Shown here: positions 1-6,379 of the stretch, one piece after another
How positions within the stretch are numbered: the stretch's first letter is position 1
How the letters are laid out: the number at the start of each line of letters is the position of its first letter
NCBI GenBank assembly: GCA_036496265.1
Contig: DASXLL010000146.1
Coordinates: forward strand, 1-21,698
Length of the DNA stretch: 21,698 nucleotides
Reading direction: 5' to 3'
From: CAYLLN01 sp036496265
GTDB lineage: Bacteria; Planctomycetota; Planctomycetia; Pirellulales; Pirellulaceae
Notes under the pieces: model-generated
What the model was told of the DNA's origin: nothing
The model's database searches: none
What the model saw: only the letters and a program-made list of their open reading frames with translations
Position numbers and translations under genes: made by a program

Positions 1-123
1 TTCAGCGCGACGACGCTCGTGGGAATTGCCTTGGTCGTGGCGCCGACGGCCTGGTCGCTGGTCCGCTCGGCGACACAGCATCGGCCGGAGGAAGTGGAGT
101 TGCCCCTGCGCGAGGCGGCATAA
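1..123 (+). CDS. C-terminal end of a membrane protein (partial)
   Basis: The frame is open from the first base and stops at TAA 121-123, giving the last 40 residues of a protein that starts outside the window. The visible part holds one hydrophobic stretch of about 20 residues (FSATTLVGIALVVAPTAW) followed by a short polar, acidic tail. This looks like the final transmembrane helix and cytoplasmic tail of a transporter. The family cannot be identified from so little: a major-facilitator type permease is possible. An ammonium channel would fit the PII-like gene 46 bp downstream, but no Amt signature is visible. Same-strand adjacency suggests, without proving, co-transcription with that gene. 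Confidence 0.55.
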   Translation, partial: FSATTLVGIALVVAPTAWSLVRSATQHRPEEVELPLREAA

Positions 124-140
124 GAACGGGCGAGGCCCAG

Positions 141-168
141 AGATCAGAGGTCAGAGATCCGAGGTCAG
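141..168 (+). repeat. 14-bp tandem duplication carrying the PII-gene ribosome-binding site
   Basis: Two copies of a 14-mer lie head to tail: AGATCAGAGGTCAG at 141-154 and AGATCCGAGGTCAG at 155-168, with one mismatch. The second copy ends one base before the ATG at 170. Its GAGG (161-164) sits 5 bases before that ATG, so the repeat itself provides the apparent Shine-Dalgarno sequence. Confidence 0.8.
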
Positions 169-169
169 A

Positions 170-517
170 ATGAGGTTGGTCCTGGCATTGATTCAGCCGA
201 CGAAGCTCAAGGCGGTGCAGGAAGCGCTGAATCGAATCGGCGTCGAGCGAATGACCGTCTGCGACGCGCTCGGGTTCGGGCAGCAGCGCGGACTCGCGGC
301 TGGCGCGCCGCCGAGCGGACGGCCCGCATTGCTGCGGAAAGTCGCGCTCGAGATCGCCGTCAACGAAGATTTTCTCGAAAAGACGGTCGAAACAATTACA
401 CACGTGGCTCGCACGACGGCCCACGGAGCAATCGGCGACGGGAAAATCTTTGTGCTGCCGATGGAAGAGGTCGTACGCCTCTCAGACACGATTCGCGGCC
501 CCGAAGCCGTGTCGTAA
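170..517 (+). CDS. PII-like nitrogen regulatory protein with atypical T-loop
   Basis: The 115-aa product has the length and layout of the PII (GlnB/GlnK) signal-transduction family, small trimeric proteins that sense ATP/ADP and 2-oxoglutarate and bind targets through a flexible T-loop. Visible family marks are the N-terminal strand MRLVLALIQPTKLKAVQEAL, the GFGQQRG entry to the T-loop (36-41), and the nucleotide-binding GAIGDGKIFV (86-95). The T-loop (about 37-55, AAGAPPSGRPALL) is unusual: it is proline/glycine-rich, about two residues shorter than E. coli GlnB, and has no tyrosine at the position of Tyr51, so uridylylation there is not possible. ATG 170 is chosen because the fold begins there and GAGG lies 5 bases upstream; the longer upstream reading frame has no family similarity. 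The partner is unknown; a transporter encoded upstream is a guess from adjacency. Confidence 0.85.
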   Translation: MRLVLALIQPTKLKAVQEALNRIGVERMTVCDALGFGQQRGLAAGAPPSGRPALLRKVALEIAVNEDFLEKTVETITHVARTTAHGAIGDGKIFVLPMEEVVRLSDTIRGPEAVS

Positions 518-522
518 CGCAG

Positions 523-556
523 AATGACCACTGACCAAGCACCAATGATCACCGAC
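523..556. repeat. Degenerate TGACCAA-type repeat
   Basis: Shortly after the PII stop the sequence contains AATGACC (523-529), CTGACCAAG and CCAATGATCACC. These resemble decayed units of the clean AATGACC heptad array at 20264-20305. The family link rests on short similarity only. Confidence 0.4.
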
Positions 557-577
557 AGCAGTTCCAATTCCTCGCCG

Positions 578-598
578 CCACCGGCCCTGTGCCGGTGG
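578..598. repeat. Hairpin, 8-bp perfect stem
   Basis: CCACCGGC (578-585) and GCCGGTGG (591-598) form a perfect stem around a 5-base loop. It is the first of three hairpins in the 275-bp gap between the convergent PII and trmL genes. No T-run follows, so it looks like a REP-like intergenic palindrome rather than a terminator. Confidence 0.6.
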
Positions 599-640
599 AG
601 CGACGACTGCAAGCTACAGGGGCGCTCCTACCGATCCCCA

Positions 641-681
641 GTTTTCCGCATTCTGCCGCAGCGCGACAGAATGCGGAAAAC
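641..681. repeat. 15-bp perfect inverted repeat between convergent genes, possible terminator
   Basis: GTTTTCCGCATTCTG (641-655) is repeated exactly in inverted orientation at 667-681 around an 11-base loop. The ends of the stem are A/T-rich, and a T-run (693-697) follows 11 bases after the right arm. The element lies between the ends of the PII gene (+) and trmL (-), so a bidirectional terminator is possible. The distance to the T-run is long, so a REP-like mobile palindrome is an equally good reading. Confidence 0.65.
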
Positions 682-727
682 AGCGTTGTGAGTTTTTCTA
701 GTTCGCTGTAGCTATTTAGTCATGGCT

Positions 728-748
728 CCGCCGACGCAAGGTCGGCGG
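728..748. repeat. Hairpin, 8-bp perfect stem
   Basis: CCGCCGAC (728-735) and GTCGGCGG (741-748) form a perfect stem around GCAAG. It ends 45 bp before the trmL stop codon. This is the third palindrome in the same gap; apart from these hairpins I see nothing coding in 518-792. Confidence 0.6.
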
Positions 749-792
749 TGGCCAAGGACCGCCAAATCTTGGAACTACCGATTGACCAATGG

Positions 793-1278
793 CTACGAAA
801 TCGGCGGCTGAATCTGCCGAACAGCTTCGTAGGCGGCGACTGCAACAGTGGCGGAGAGGTTGAGGCTACGGACTTCGGGCCGCATGGGAACACGGATGGC
901 TTGCGATGAGTGTTGCTGGAGGATTTCGGGCGGAAGTCCCGAAGACTCGCTGCCAAAAACCAGAACATCCCCTTTTTGGAAATTGATCTCGGTATAGGGA
1001 CGCTTGGCAGTTTTGGTAAAGAACCAGGCGCGGTGGCCGGCGAGCGGCGGGCCGAGGCGGGCGACGAGGGCGTTCCAGTCTGGGACGGCTTCCCATTCCA
1101 AAAGCGGCCAATAATCGAGACCGGCGCGGCGAAGCTGCTTCTCGTCGATTTGAAAGCCGAGCGGCTCAATCAGCCACAGTTTTGCGCCGGTCGCGACACA
1201 AGTGCGGCCAATATTGCCCGTGTTGGGCGGGATTTCCGGCTGATAGAGCACGATGTGGAGCAGGGGTTCGTAGAGCAT
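793..1278 (-). CDS. trmL: tRNA (cytidine/uridine-34 2'-O-) methyltransferase
   Basis: The product (161 aa from the chosen start) matches TrmL, a small SPOUT-fold enzyme that methylates the 2'-OH of the wobble nucleotide of certain leucine tRNAs using S-adenosylmethionine. The three SPOUT motifs are present in order: PPNTGNIGRTC near the N-terminus, VLVFGSESSGLP in the middle, and IRVPMRPEVRSLNLSATVAV near the C-terminus, which forms the AdoMet-binding knot. Length agrees with the 150-160 residues usual for the family, which lacks the extra RNA-binding domain of larger SpoU enzymes. The ATG at 1278 is preferred because LLHIVLYQPEIPPNTGN starts the fold; a GTG at 1314 would add 12 residues. Neither has a strong ribosome-binding site. 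It is divergent from the gntR-type gene and probably transcribed alone. Confidence 0.93.
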   Translation of the reverse strand: MLYEPLLHIVLYQPEIPPNTGNIGRTCVATGAKLWLIEPLGFQIDEKQLRRAGLDYWPLLEWEAVPDWNALVARLGPPLAGHRAWFFTKTAKRPYTEINFQKGDVLVFGSESSGLPPEILQQHSSQAIRVPMRPEVRSLNLSATVAVAAYEAVRQIQPPIS

Positions 1279-1321
1279 TTGAAAATCGTAGCGAAAACGT
1301 GGCAGCGTGGTCACTACGCGC

Positions 1322-1351
1322 TTGACAACAGCCGAATGCTACTGTTATATA
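1322..1351 (+). promoter_or_regulatory. Sigma-70-like promoter of the gntR-ABC module
   Basis: A consensus -35 TTGACA (1322-1327) is followed after 18 bases by an extended -10: TG at 1343-1344, then TATATA at 1346-1351. Transcription would start near 1358, leaving a leader of about 20 bases with AAGG (1365-1368) before the ATG at 1377. The TATATATGTG stretch could also overlap an operator for the encoded GntR/YtrA regulator, which commonly autoregulates; no clean dyad is visible. Confidence 0.6.
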
Positions 1352-1376
1352 TGTGTAGTCACTTAAGGCCGCTGGC

Positions 1377-1793
1377 ATGTTTCTCCATATCGAACGCGGA
1401 TCATCGACGCCCATTTCACGGCAAATTGCCGAGCAGATCGCGGCGTTGTGTGCGGCGGGATCGCTGAAAGTCGGCGAGCAATTGCCGTCGGTGCGGCAGC
1501 TTGCGCGGGATTTGACCGTCAATCAAAACACGGTCCTGCGAGTGTATGAAAAGTTGTCGGCCGACGGTTTGCTGGATATGCGGCATGGTGAAGGGACGTT
1601 TGTTGCCGGAAATGCCTCCCGGCGGCGGTATGAAAAGCAGCGGCGGCAGTTTGTGGATGAACTAGGGCTCGTTGTGCGCCGCGGTCTGATGCTCGGAATG
1701 TCGGCGGAAGAAGTGCGCGAGGTGTGTGAGGAGGTTATTGAAGCCAATGCCAAGTCTGCCGCAGCCGTGCAGACTGCAAATGTGGGAGAGTGA
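1377..1793 (+). CDS. GntR-family regulator, YtrA subfamily
   Basis: The 138-aa protein has the N-terminal winged helix-turn-helix of GntR regulators: PISRQIAEQIAALCAAG, then the recognition region LPSVRQLARDLTVNQNTVLR, then the wing DGLLDMRHGEGTFVAG (ending near residue 80). The C-terminal part is only about 55 residues and helical, with no large effector domain, which is typical of the YtrA subfamily. Members usually repress the operon that begins with their own gene, which nearly always encodes an ABC transporter, as here. The ABC ATPase ATG follows the stop by 3 bp, so the genes are surely co-transcribed. The inducing signal cannot be read from sequence; characterised relatives respond to cell-envelope stress or antibiotics. 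Confidence 0.92.
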   Translation: MFLHIERGSSTPISRQIAEQIAALCAAGSLKVGEQLPSVRQLARDLTVNQNTVLRVYEKLSADGLLDMRHGEGTFVAGNASRRRYEKQRRQFVDELGLVVRRGLMLGMSAEEVREVCEEVIEANAKSAAAVQTANVGE

Positions 1794-1796
1794 GCC

Positions 1797-2723
1797 ATGT
1801 TGGAACCGGCGATTCAGCTTCTCAACGTGCAAAAGAGCTTTGGTGTACAAACGGTCCTGAAGGGCGTGAACTTGACGATTGAACGGGGGCAGATTTTCGC
1901 GCTGCTCGGCCGCAACGGTGCGGGAAAAACAACGGCGATTCGAATGTTGCTCGGCCTATTGCCGCGGGATGGCGGCTCGATCAGCGTGCTCGGCCGCGAT
2001 CCGCAGCAAGAGCCGATCAGCGTGCGGGCAGCGGTCGGATTTTTGGCCGAAGATCAGCAAATGTTCGGCTGGATGACGATCGCCGAGATTTTGAAGTTCC
2101 TCGCGCCGTTCTATCCGACTTGGGACAGTGCGCTGGCGGAGCGTTTCATCCGCGAATTCGAGCTGCCGCCCAAGCAAAAGATCAAGCATCTTTCCAAAGG
2201 CCAAAACGTGCGGCTAGGGCTCGCTTTAGCGTTAGCGCATCGACCGGAATTGGTGATTCTCGACGATCCGGCGCTAGGCCTTGATCCAATCATGCGAAAA
2301 GAGTTCAACCGCGATTTGATCGCCCATTTGCAGAGCGAAGGAGCGACGGTTTTGTATAGCTCGCACCTTCTTTATGAAGTGGAACCGATTGCCGATGCGG
2401 TGGCGATTTTGCACCGCGGCGTGATCATCAAGCAGGCGGCGACAGAGGCGCTCAGGCGGGATGTGAAGCAGATTGTGCTCTCAGCTAAGGACTATGCGGC
2501 ACATGCCGGCGAGTTCAAGGCGATCGATGTTTCTCATCAGCGCGGGGAAGTGGCGGTCACCGTCGAAAATGCGGGAGCGACGATCGAGAGATTGGCAATG
2601 GCGGAGATTCGGCATCGGGTGATCGATCTAAACCTGGACGACATTTTCGCGGCGTTTGTCATCGGCAAACCCGAAAACCCGCCGCAAGCGGCAGGTTCAC
2701 ACTCCGTCGCAGTTGGAGTTTGA
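1797..2723 (+). CDS. ABC transporter ATP-binding protein (YtrB-like)
   Basis: This 308-aa protein is the nucleotide-binding subunit of an ABC-2 type transporter. The ATPase core shows Walker A GRNGAGKTT (38-46), the signature LSKGQ (132-136), Walker B LVILDD (152-157), the D-loop GLDP (161-164) and the switch histidine SSH (190). About 80 residues follow the ATPase core, a feature of exporters that work with a separate membrane subunit. The residue after Walker B, normally the catalytic glutamate, is aspartate (Asp157, in DDPALGLDP), which may mean slow hydrolysis or a lineage-specific variant. The gene lies 3 bp after the regulator and 21 bp before the permease, so regulator, ATPase and membrane subunit form one operon. 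The substrate is unknown. Confidence 0.93.
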   Translation: MLEPAIQLLNVQKSFGVQTVLKGVNLTIERGQIFALLGRNGAGKTTAIRMLLGLLPRDGGSISVLGRDPQQEPISVRAAVGFLAEDQQMFGWMTIAEILKFLAPFYPTWDSALAERFIREFELPPKQKIKHLSKGQNVRLGLALALAHRPELVILDDPALGLDPIMRKEFNRDLIAHLQSEGATVLYSSHLLYEVEPIADAVAILHRGVIIKQAATEALRRDVKQIVLSAKDYAAHAGEFKAIDVSHQRGEVAVTVENAGATIERLAMAEIRHRVIDLNLDDIFAAFVIGKPENPPQAAGSHSVAVGV

Positions 2724-2744
2724 GCGGCAAAGTGAGAGTTAGCA

Positions 2745-4166
2745 ATGAACGCGATTGTCAAAAAATTATTGTGGAAGGAATTTCAGGAGCTGAAATGGGA
2801 GACGGCCGCGTCTGCGGCAATCGTGTTGACCCTTCCTGTTTGCCTGGCATTTCGGGATGCCAACCTGGCATTAATGACAATCATGCCGAACATTTGGCTG
2901 TACCCGATTTTGGCCGGCGTTTTCTTTGGGGCGCGGGCCGCCGCTGGTGAAAGAACAGGTCGCACTGCGTCATTCGTCGCGGCCTTGCCCGTTTCGCACA
3001 GGTTGCTCGGGATGGTTCGACTGGCGGCTACATTCCTGGCGTCGATGCTTCCGCTGGCAATGCTGTGGGTCCTGGCGATGTTCTTGAACTCGCTCGTGGA
3101 CGAAAACTCGCGCATGCAGTCACCGTGGCTGAGCGGGATTTTTCTGCTGGCCCTCCTGGCAACCATTTCTTGCATATCCGTTGCGGCCCGAGCGGGGCTG
3201 GGGCAGTCCACCGAAATTCGAGCCGGTCTGATCGGATTTGCGGCGGTTTTGGGAGCGCTAATGGTAGGTGGATTATGGCTCTTTGTCGTTCTTTTGATGC
3301 TGCAATCGCACTACGACCAACCACCGCCATGGGCGGAAGCGGCAATGCTCGGCTGTAGCTTGATCGCCGGAATTCCTGCAACCATTTTCGTGGCTGCATG
3401 GTTTATCAACGGCTATTCGCGGGCGCTTGGGATACTCGACACTCCAAGCCTCAAGGGATGGACGTTTCCCGATTGGCGGCTGAGGATATTTTCCGCTCCG
3501 CTGTCGGCGTTAGTCGGCAAGGCGGTTCGCGAAATGGGTTTGATGGGGCTGGAAGTGCTGGGTGTTTCGCTGTTGCTGAGTATCGTCGCCGGAATGCTGG
3601 GAATAACAAACAGCATCGTGGCTGGTCGCGCTACCACCGTGGTGGAATTGGCGATGGGAGCACTGCCCGTCATCTTGGCAGCCGGCGGCTTTGTATTGGC
3701 GCTTCTGGTCGGCGTGGGAGCGGTGATCGGGGACGTTCAGCCGGGGGTGAATACGTTTTGGCGTTCGCGGCCCATTTCGCCGCGGGCGTGGTATTGGACG
3801 AATTATGGAGTGGGCCTGGTGACGATGGTCCTGGCGGTGGAGATACCTGCGCTGCTTGTGGGTTTAACCGGGGGACAGGTCGGAGGCAACCACGGCGTGC
3901 TGATTTGGCTGCTGATGTGGAACCTGGCGTTCACGTTTGCATTGACCGCGACATGCCTCCTGCGAAAGCCGGGCGCCGCGGCGCTTTTGGCATTTGCGGC
4001 GGTGCATATCCTGTATTCCTTAGCAGCGGCAGCCTTTGACATCGTCACGCCCGGCGAGCAGGGCGCCGCCCCGCCGGAGATTATTGCACCGGTGTTTGCG
4101 GTGGCATTTTTTGGTTCGACGGCCATCGGCTCGTGGGCGGCCGTGAATGATGTGGCGGTGACGTAA
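2745..4166 (+). CDS. ABC transporter membrane subunit (ABC-2 type)
   Basis: The 473-aa protein is highly hydrophobic, with about ten to twelve predicted transmembrane segments, for example near residues 22-40, 50-66, 87-107, 124-146, 160-185, 262-285, 295-325 and 350-372. It starts with a short charged N-terminus (MNAIVKKLLWKEFQELKWE) of the kind common in ABC-2 permeases, whose KE-x-E region contacts the ATPase. Length and layout suggest two fused six-helix halves, so one chain may form the whole channel. It is the third gene of the gntR-ATPase-permease module, 21 bp after the ATPase, with GAGAG upstream of ATG 2745. I recognise no family beyond ABC-2 and no substrate. Confidence 0.85.
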   Translation: MNAIVKKLLWKEFQELKWETAASAAIVLTLPVCLAFRDANLALMTIMPNIWLYPILAGVFFGARAAAGERTGRTASFVAALPVSHRLLGMVRLAATFLASMLPLAMLWVLAMFLNSLVDENSRMQSPWLSGIFLLALLATISCISVAARAGLGQSTEIRAGLIGFAAVLGALMVGGLWLFVVLLMLQSHYDQPPPWAEAAMLGCSLIAGIPATIFVAAWFINGYSRALGILDTPSLKGWTFPDWRLRIFSAPLSALVGKAVREMGLMGLEVLGVSLLLSIVAGMLGITNSIVAGRATTVVELAMGALPVILAAGGFVLALLVGVGAVIGDVQPGVNTFWRSRPISPRAWYWTNYGVGLVTMVLAVEIPALLVGLTGGQVGGNHGVLIWLLMWNLAFTFALTATCLLRKPGAAALLAFAAVHILYSLAAAAFDIVTPGEQGAAPPEIIAPVFAVAFFGSTAIGSWAAVNDVAVT

Positions 4167-4169
4167 AAA

Positions 4170-4589
4170 TCAATCCGGGCGGAAGCGGCGGTTTTGCTTG
4201 GTTTGGCTGCGGGTTTTTTTGTCGTTGAGGCGACGGAGCTTGGAGCCGCGGGTGGGTTTGGTGGGGCGACGCTTCTTGGATGGCTTGAGGACGGTGAGGA
4301 TCATCTGTCGGAGCTTGTCGTAGCCGGCTTGGATGTTCTTGGGCTGGTCGCGGAATTCCTCGCTGTGGATGACGACTTCGCCGGTGGTCGTGAGGCGGCT
4401 GGAGTAGGCGATTTTGAAACGGTCTCGCACGTCGGGCGGCAGGCTCGGGCTGTTTAGGACGTCAAAGTGCAGGATGGCCTTGCTGGCAACTTTGTTGACG
4501 TTCTGACCGCCGGGGCCGCTGGAACGGGCGAAGGAGAGGCGGAGCTCGGCGTCGGGGATCGACAGGGTAGGTGTAATTTGAAGGTCCAT
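4170..4589 (-). CDS. arfB: Alternative ribosome-rescue factor B (peptidyl-tRNA hydrolase)
   Basis: The 139-aa product matches ArfB (YaeJ), which enters the empty A site of ribosomes stalled on truncated mRNA and hydrolyses the peptidyl-tRNA. The catalytic GGQ motif is at residues 27-29 within SFARSSGPGGQNVNKVASKA, the class I release-factor signature. The protein lacks the codon-recognition domains of RF1/RF2. It ends in a strongly basic tail (about 103-139, with KPSKKRRPTKP and KKTRSQTKQNRRFRP), which in ArfB occupies the mRNA channel and senses that it is empty. Length is normal for the family (about 140). The gene is convergent with the ABC permease, their stop codons only 3 bp apart, and has no obvious operon partner. 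Confidence 0.95.
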   Translation of the reverse strand: MDLQITPTLSIPDAELRLSFARSSGPGGQNVNKVASKAILHFDVLNSPSLPPDVRDRFKIAYSSRLTTTGEVVIHSEEFRDQPKNIQAGYDKLRQMILTVLKPSKKRRPTKPTRGSKLRRLNDKKTRSQTKQNRRFRPD

Positions 4590-4672
4590 GGCGAGGGAGT
4601 CGCGGGTCGCGGCGGGCGTCGATGCGCTGCGAGCAAAAAGTGCGAGCTGGAAGTATTCGGTATTAAGGACTC

Positions 4673-4692
4673 AGTACTTAGTACATGGTACT
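4673..4692. repeat. Short GTAC-periodic palindromic element
   Basis: GTAC occurs three times at exact 7-bp spacing (4674, 4681, 4688), and AGTAC/GTACT arms bracket the element. It lies in the 192-bp gap between divergent arfB and the PQQ-protein gene and resembles a small intergenic repeat. A TATAGT at 4733-4738 could be a -10 box for the PQQ gene, without a clear -35. Confidence 0.4.
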
Positions 4693-4781
4693 CCGGCGGA
4701 TGAGGACGTATCGCGGGCGACGGCCAGTTCGTTATAGTGACCGGCTAAGTTCGTTTGCTTGTTCGTTTCCGGATTGGGAAC

Positions 4782-6275
4782 ATGAAATCTCACGCAGATG
4801 CGCAAAGGCGCAGAGAGAAACGACACGTTGTGTACTCTGCGACTTTGCGCCTTTGCGTGAGCATTTTTGCATTGCTCGTTGGTTGTCATTATTCCGCATC
4901 GGCCATTACCGAGCCAGAGCTTACGGTTGCAGCCCGAGAGTTGAAAGGAAACGCACCGACCAGTCTTTGGACGCGGAACAAGGGGGAGGCTTGGCCAATT
5001 TTTTTGGGACCGGAGCAGGATAGTAAATCGCCGGAGACGGGAATTGTTACGAACTGGGGTGATGGCGGATTGAAGTTGGTGTGGCAGGTGAAATTGGGGA
5101 CGAGTTACGGCGCGCCGACGATTGCGGGTGGGCGGCTGATGCAGTTTGACCGGTTCGGCGACAAATCGCGGCTGTATTGTTTGAATGCCGAGACGGGGAA
5201 GGAAATTTGGCGGCATGAGTTTCCAACCGAATACGATGATTTATACCAGTACAACAACGGGCCGCGGTGCTCGCCGGTAATTGATGGGGATCGCGTGTAT
5301 GCGTATGCGGTGGATGGCGTTCTGGCGTGTTGTCGAACGGAAGATGGCAAGCCGCTGTGGCGGAAGAATCTCAATCAAGAATTCGGCGTGGTGCAGAATT
5401 TTTTCGGCGTTGGCAGCACGCCGGTAATCGAAGGCGATTTGCTGATTGTGATGGTGGGAGGCAGCCCGCCGGAGTCGCAGAAAGTCGCGCCCGGTCAGCT
5501 CAACCGCGTGGAGCCGAACGGCACCGCGATTGTGGCGTTCGACAAGCTGACGGGCGAGGTGAAATACAAAATCGGCGATGAGCTGGCGAGCTATGCGTCG
5601 CTGAAGTTGGCGACGATTGGCCAGCGGCGGTGGTGTTTTGCGTTTTGCCGCGGCGGATTGCTGGCGTTTGAACCGGCGAGCGGCAAGATCGATTTTCATT
5701 ATCCCTGGCGCGATCCGCAGGTCGAAAGCGTGAACGCCAGCATGCCCGTCGTTGTGGACGACCAGGTTTTTATCAGCGAATGCTACGGGGTGGGCAGCAC
5801 GGTTTTGAAAGTGTCGCCAGAGAAATACGATGTGGTGTGGAAGGACGATGCGAAGAAGCGTGACAAGAGCATGATGACGCATTGGAATACGTGCGTGGTG
5901 ATGGATGGTTATCTCTACGGCTGCTCAGGGCGTCATCCACAGACGGCGAGCCTACGATGTGTTGAATGGGCCACGGGCAAGGTGATGTGGGAACAGCTGG
6001 GAATGGCAAGGACGTCGCTCATGGCGATCGACGGTCATTTTTTGTGCCTGGGCGAGATGGGACAGCTGTGGCTCTTGAAGCTGACGCCGGAGAAGCCGGA
6101 GTTGGTCGCGGAAATCGATTATGCGGATCCGGCGATTGGCAAAAAGTTACTTGGCGAGAGTAGGCCGGTGCTGGAGTATCCGTGTTGGGCGGCGCCGGTC
6201 GTGGCGCATGGGTTGTTGTACTTGCGCGGGAAGGATCGGCTGATTTGCTTGGAGTTGATTCCCGCGGAGAAATGA
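4782..6275 (+). CDS. PQQ-like beta-propeller protein, probable lipoprotein
   Basis: The 497-aa product resembles the PQQ-binding-like beta-propeller proteins that are very abundant in planctomycetes. After the signal region it shows the typical opening WPIFLGPEQDSKSPETG (71-87), then repeated blade motifs such as LYCLNAETGKEIWRHEF, VLACCRTEDGKPLWRKNL, IVAFDKLTGEVKYKI and LRCVEWATGKVMWEQL, each of the (A/C)xxxxTGxxxW type that closes a propeller blade. Whether it binds PQQ or any cofactor cannot be told; many relatives are scaffolds. A hydrophobic core (22-34) ends in LVGC (32-35), a fair lipobox, so it may be a lipoprotein; ordinary secretion with cleavage after SASA is the alternative. The start at 4782 is preferred over an ATG-less extension to 4755. 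Codons 3-27 lie inside a palindromic repeat, which is odd for a gene. Confidence 0.85.
   Translation: MKSHADAQRRREKRHVVYSATLRLCVSIFALLVGCHYSASAITEPELTVAARELKGNAPTSLWTRNKGEAWPIFLGPEQDSKSPETGIVTNWGDGGLKLVWQVKLGTSYGAPTIAGGRLMQFDRFGDKSRLYCLNAETGKEIWRHEFPTEYDDLYQYNNGPRCSPVIDGDRVYAYAVDGVLACCRTEDGKPLWRKNLNQEFGVVQNFFGVGSTPVIEGDLLIVMVGGSPPESQKVAPGQLNRVEPNGTAIVAFDKLTGEVKYKIGDELASYASLKLATIGQRRWCFAFCRGGLLAFEPASGKIDFHYPWRDPQVESVNASMPVVVDDQVFISECYGVGSTVLKVSPEKYDVVWKDDAKKRDKSMMTHWNTCVVMDGYLYGCSGRHPQTASLRCVEWATGKVMWEQLGMARTSLMAIDGHFLCLGEMGQLWLLKLTPEKPELVAEIDYADPAIGKKLLGESRPVLEYPCWAAPVVAHGLLYLRGKDRLICLELIPAEK
4790..4860. repeat. Palindromic intergenic-type repeat inside the signal-peptide coding region
   Basis: The left arm (4790-4814, starting TCACGCAGATGCGCAAAGG) and the reverse complement of the right arm (4836-4860) match at 22 of 25 positions around a 21-base loop. 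The core word CGCAAAGGCGCAGAGA recurs at 9453-9468. The element encodes residues 3-27 of the PQQ-like protein, including the first part of its hydrophobic core. Confidence 0.85.
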
Positions 6276-6299
6276 GCGGTTTTGAGAACACGGGATAGC

Positions 6300-6359
6300 G
6301 GAACGCTAATCAGCCCTAATCAACGCTAATTAGTGAAGATTAGTGCCGATTAGTGTTCC
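6300..6359. repeat. 60-bp dyad with 10-bp internal periodicity between convergent genes
   Basis: The segment is a near-perfect inverted repeat centred on TAATTA (6327-6332); its two 33-base arms, overlapping at the centre, match at 27 of 33 positions. CTAATC/CTAATT recurs every 10 bp in the left half (6306, 6316, 6326) and GATTAG every 10 bp in the right half (6338, 6348). It lies between the convergent PQQ-protein and trpE ends. Transcribed in either direction it would fold into a long hairpin, but no clear T-run follows. Confidence 0.8.
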
Positions 6360-6379
6360 CTTCGCCGCCTGGAATTCCT

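Noticed and set aside
193..612. A 139-aa minus-strand open frame over the PII gene and the following gap
   Set aside because: It is antisense to a well-recognised PII gene, has biased composition and runs into intergenic hairpins.
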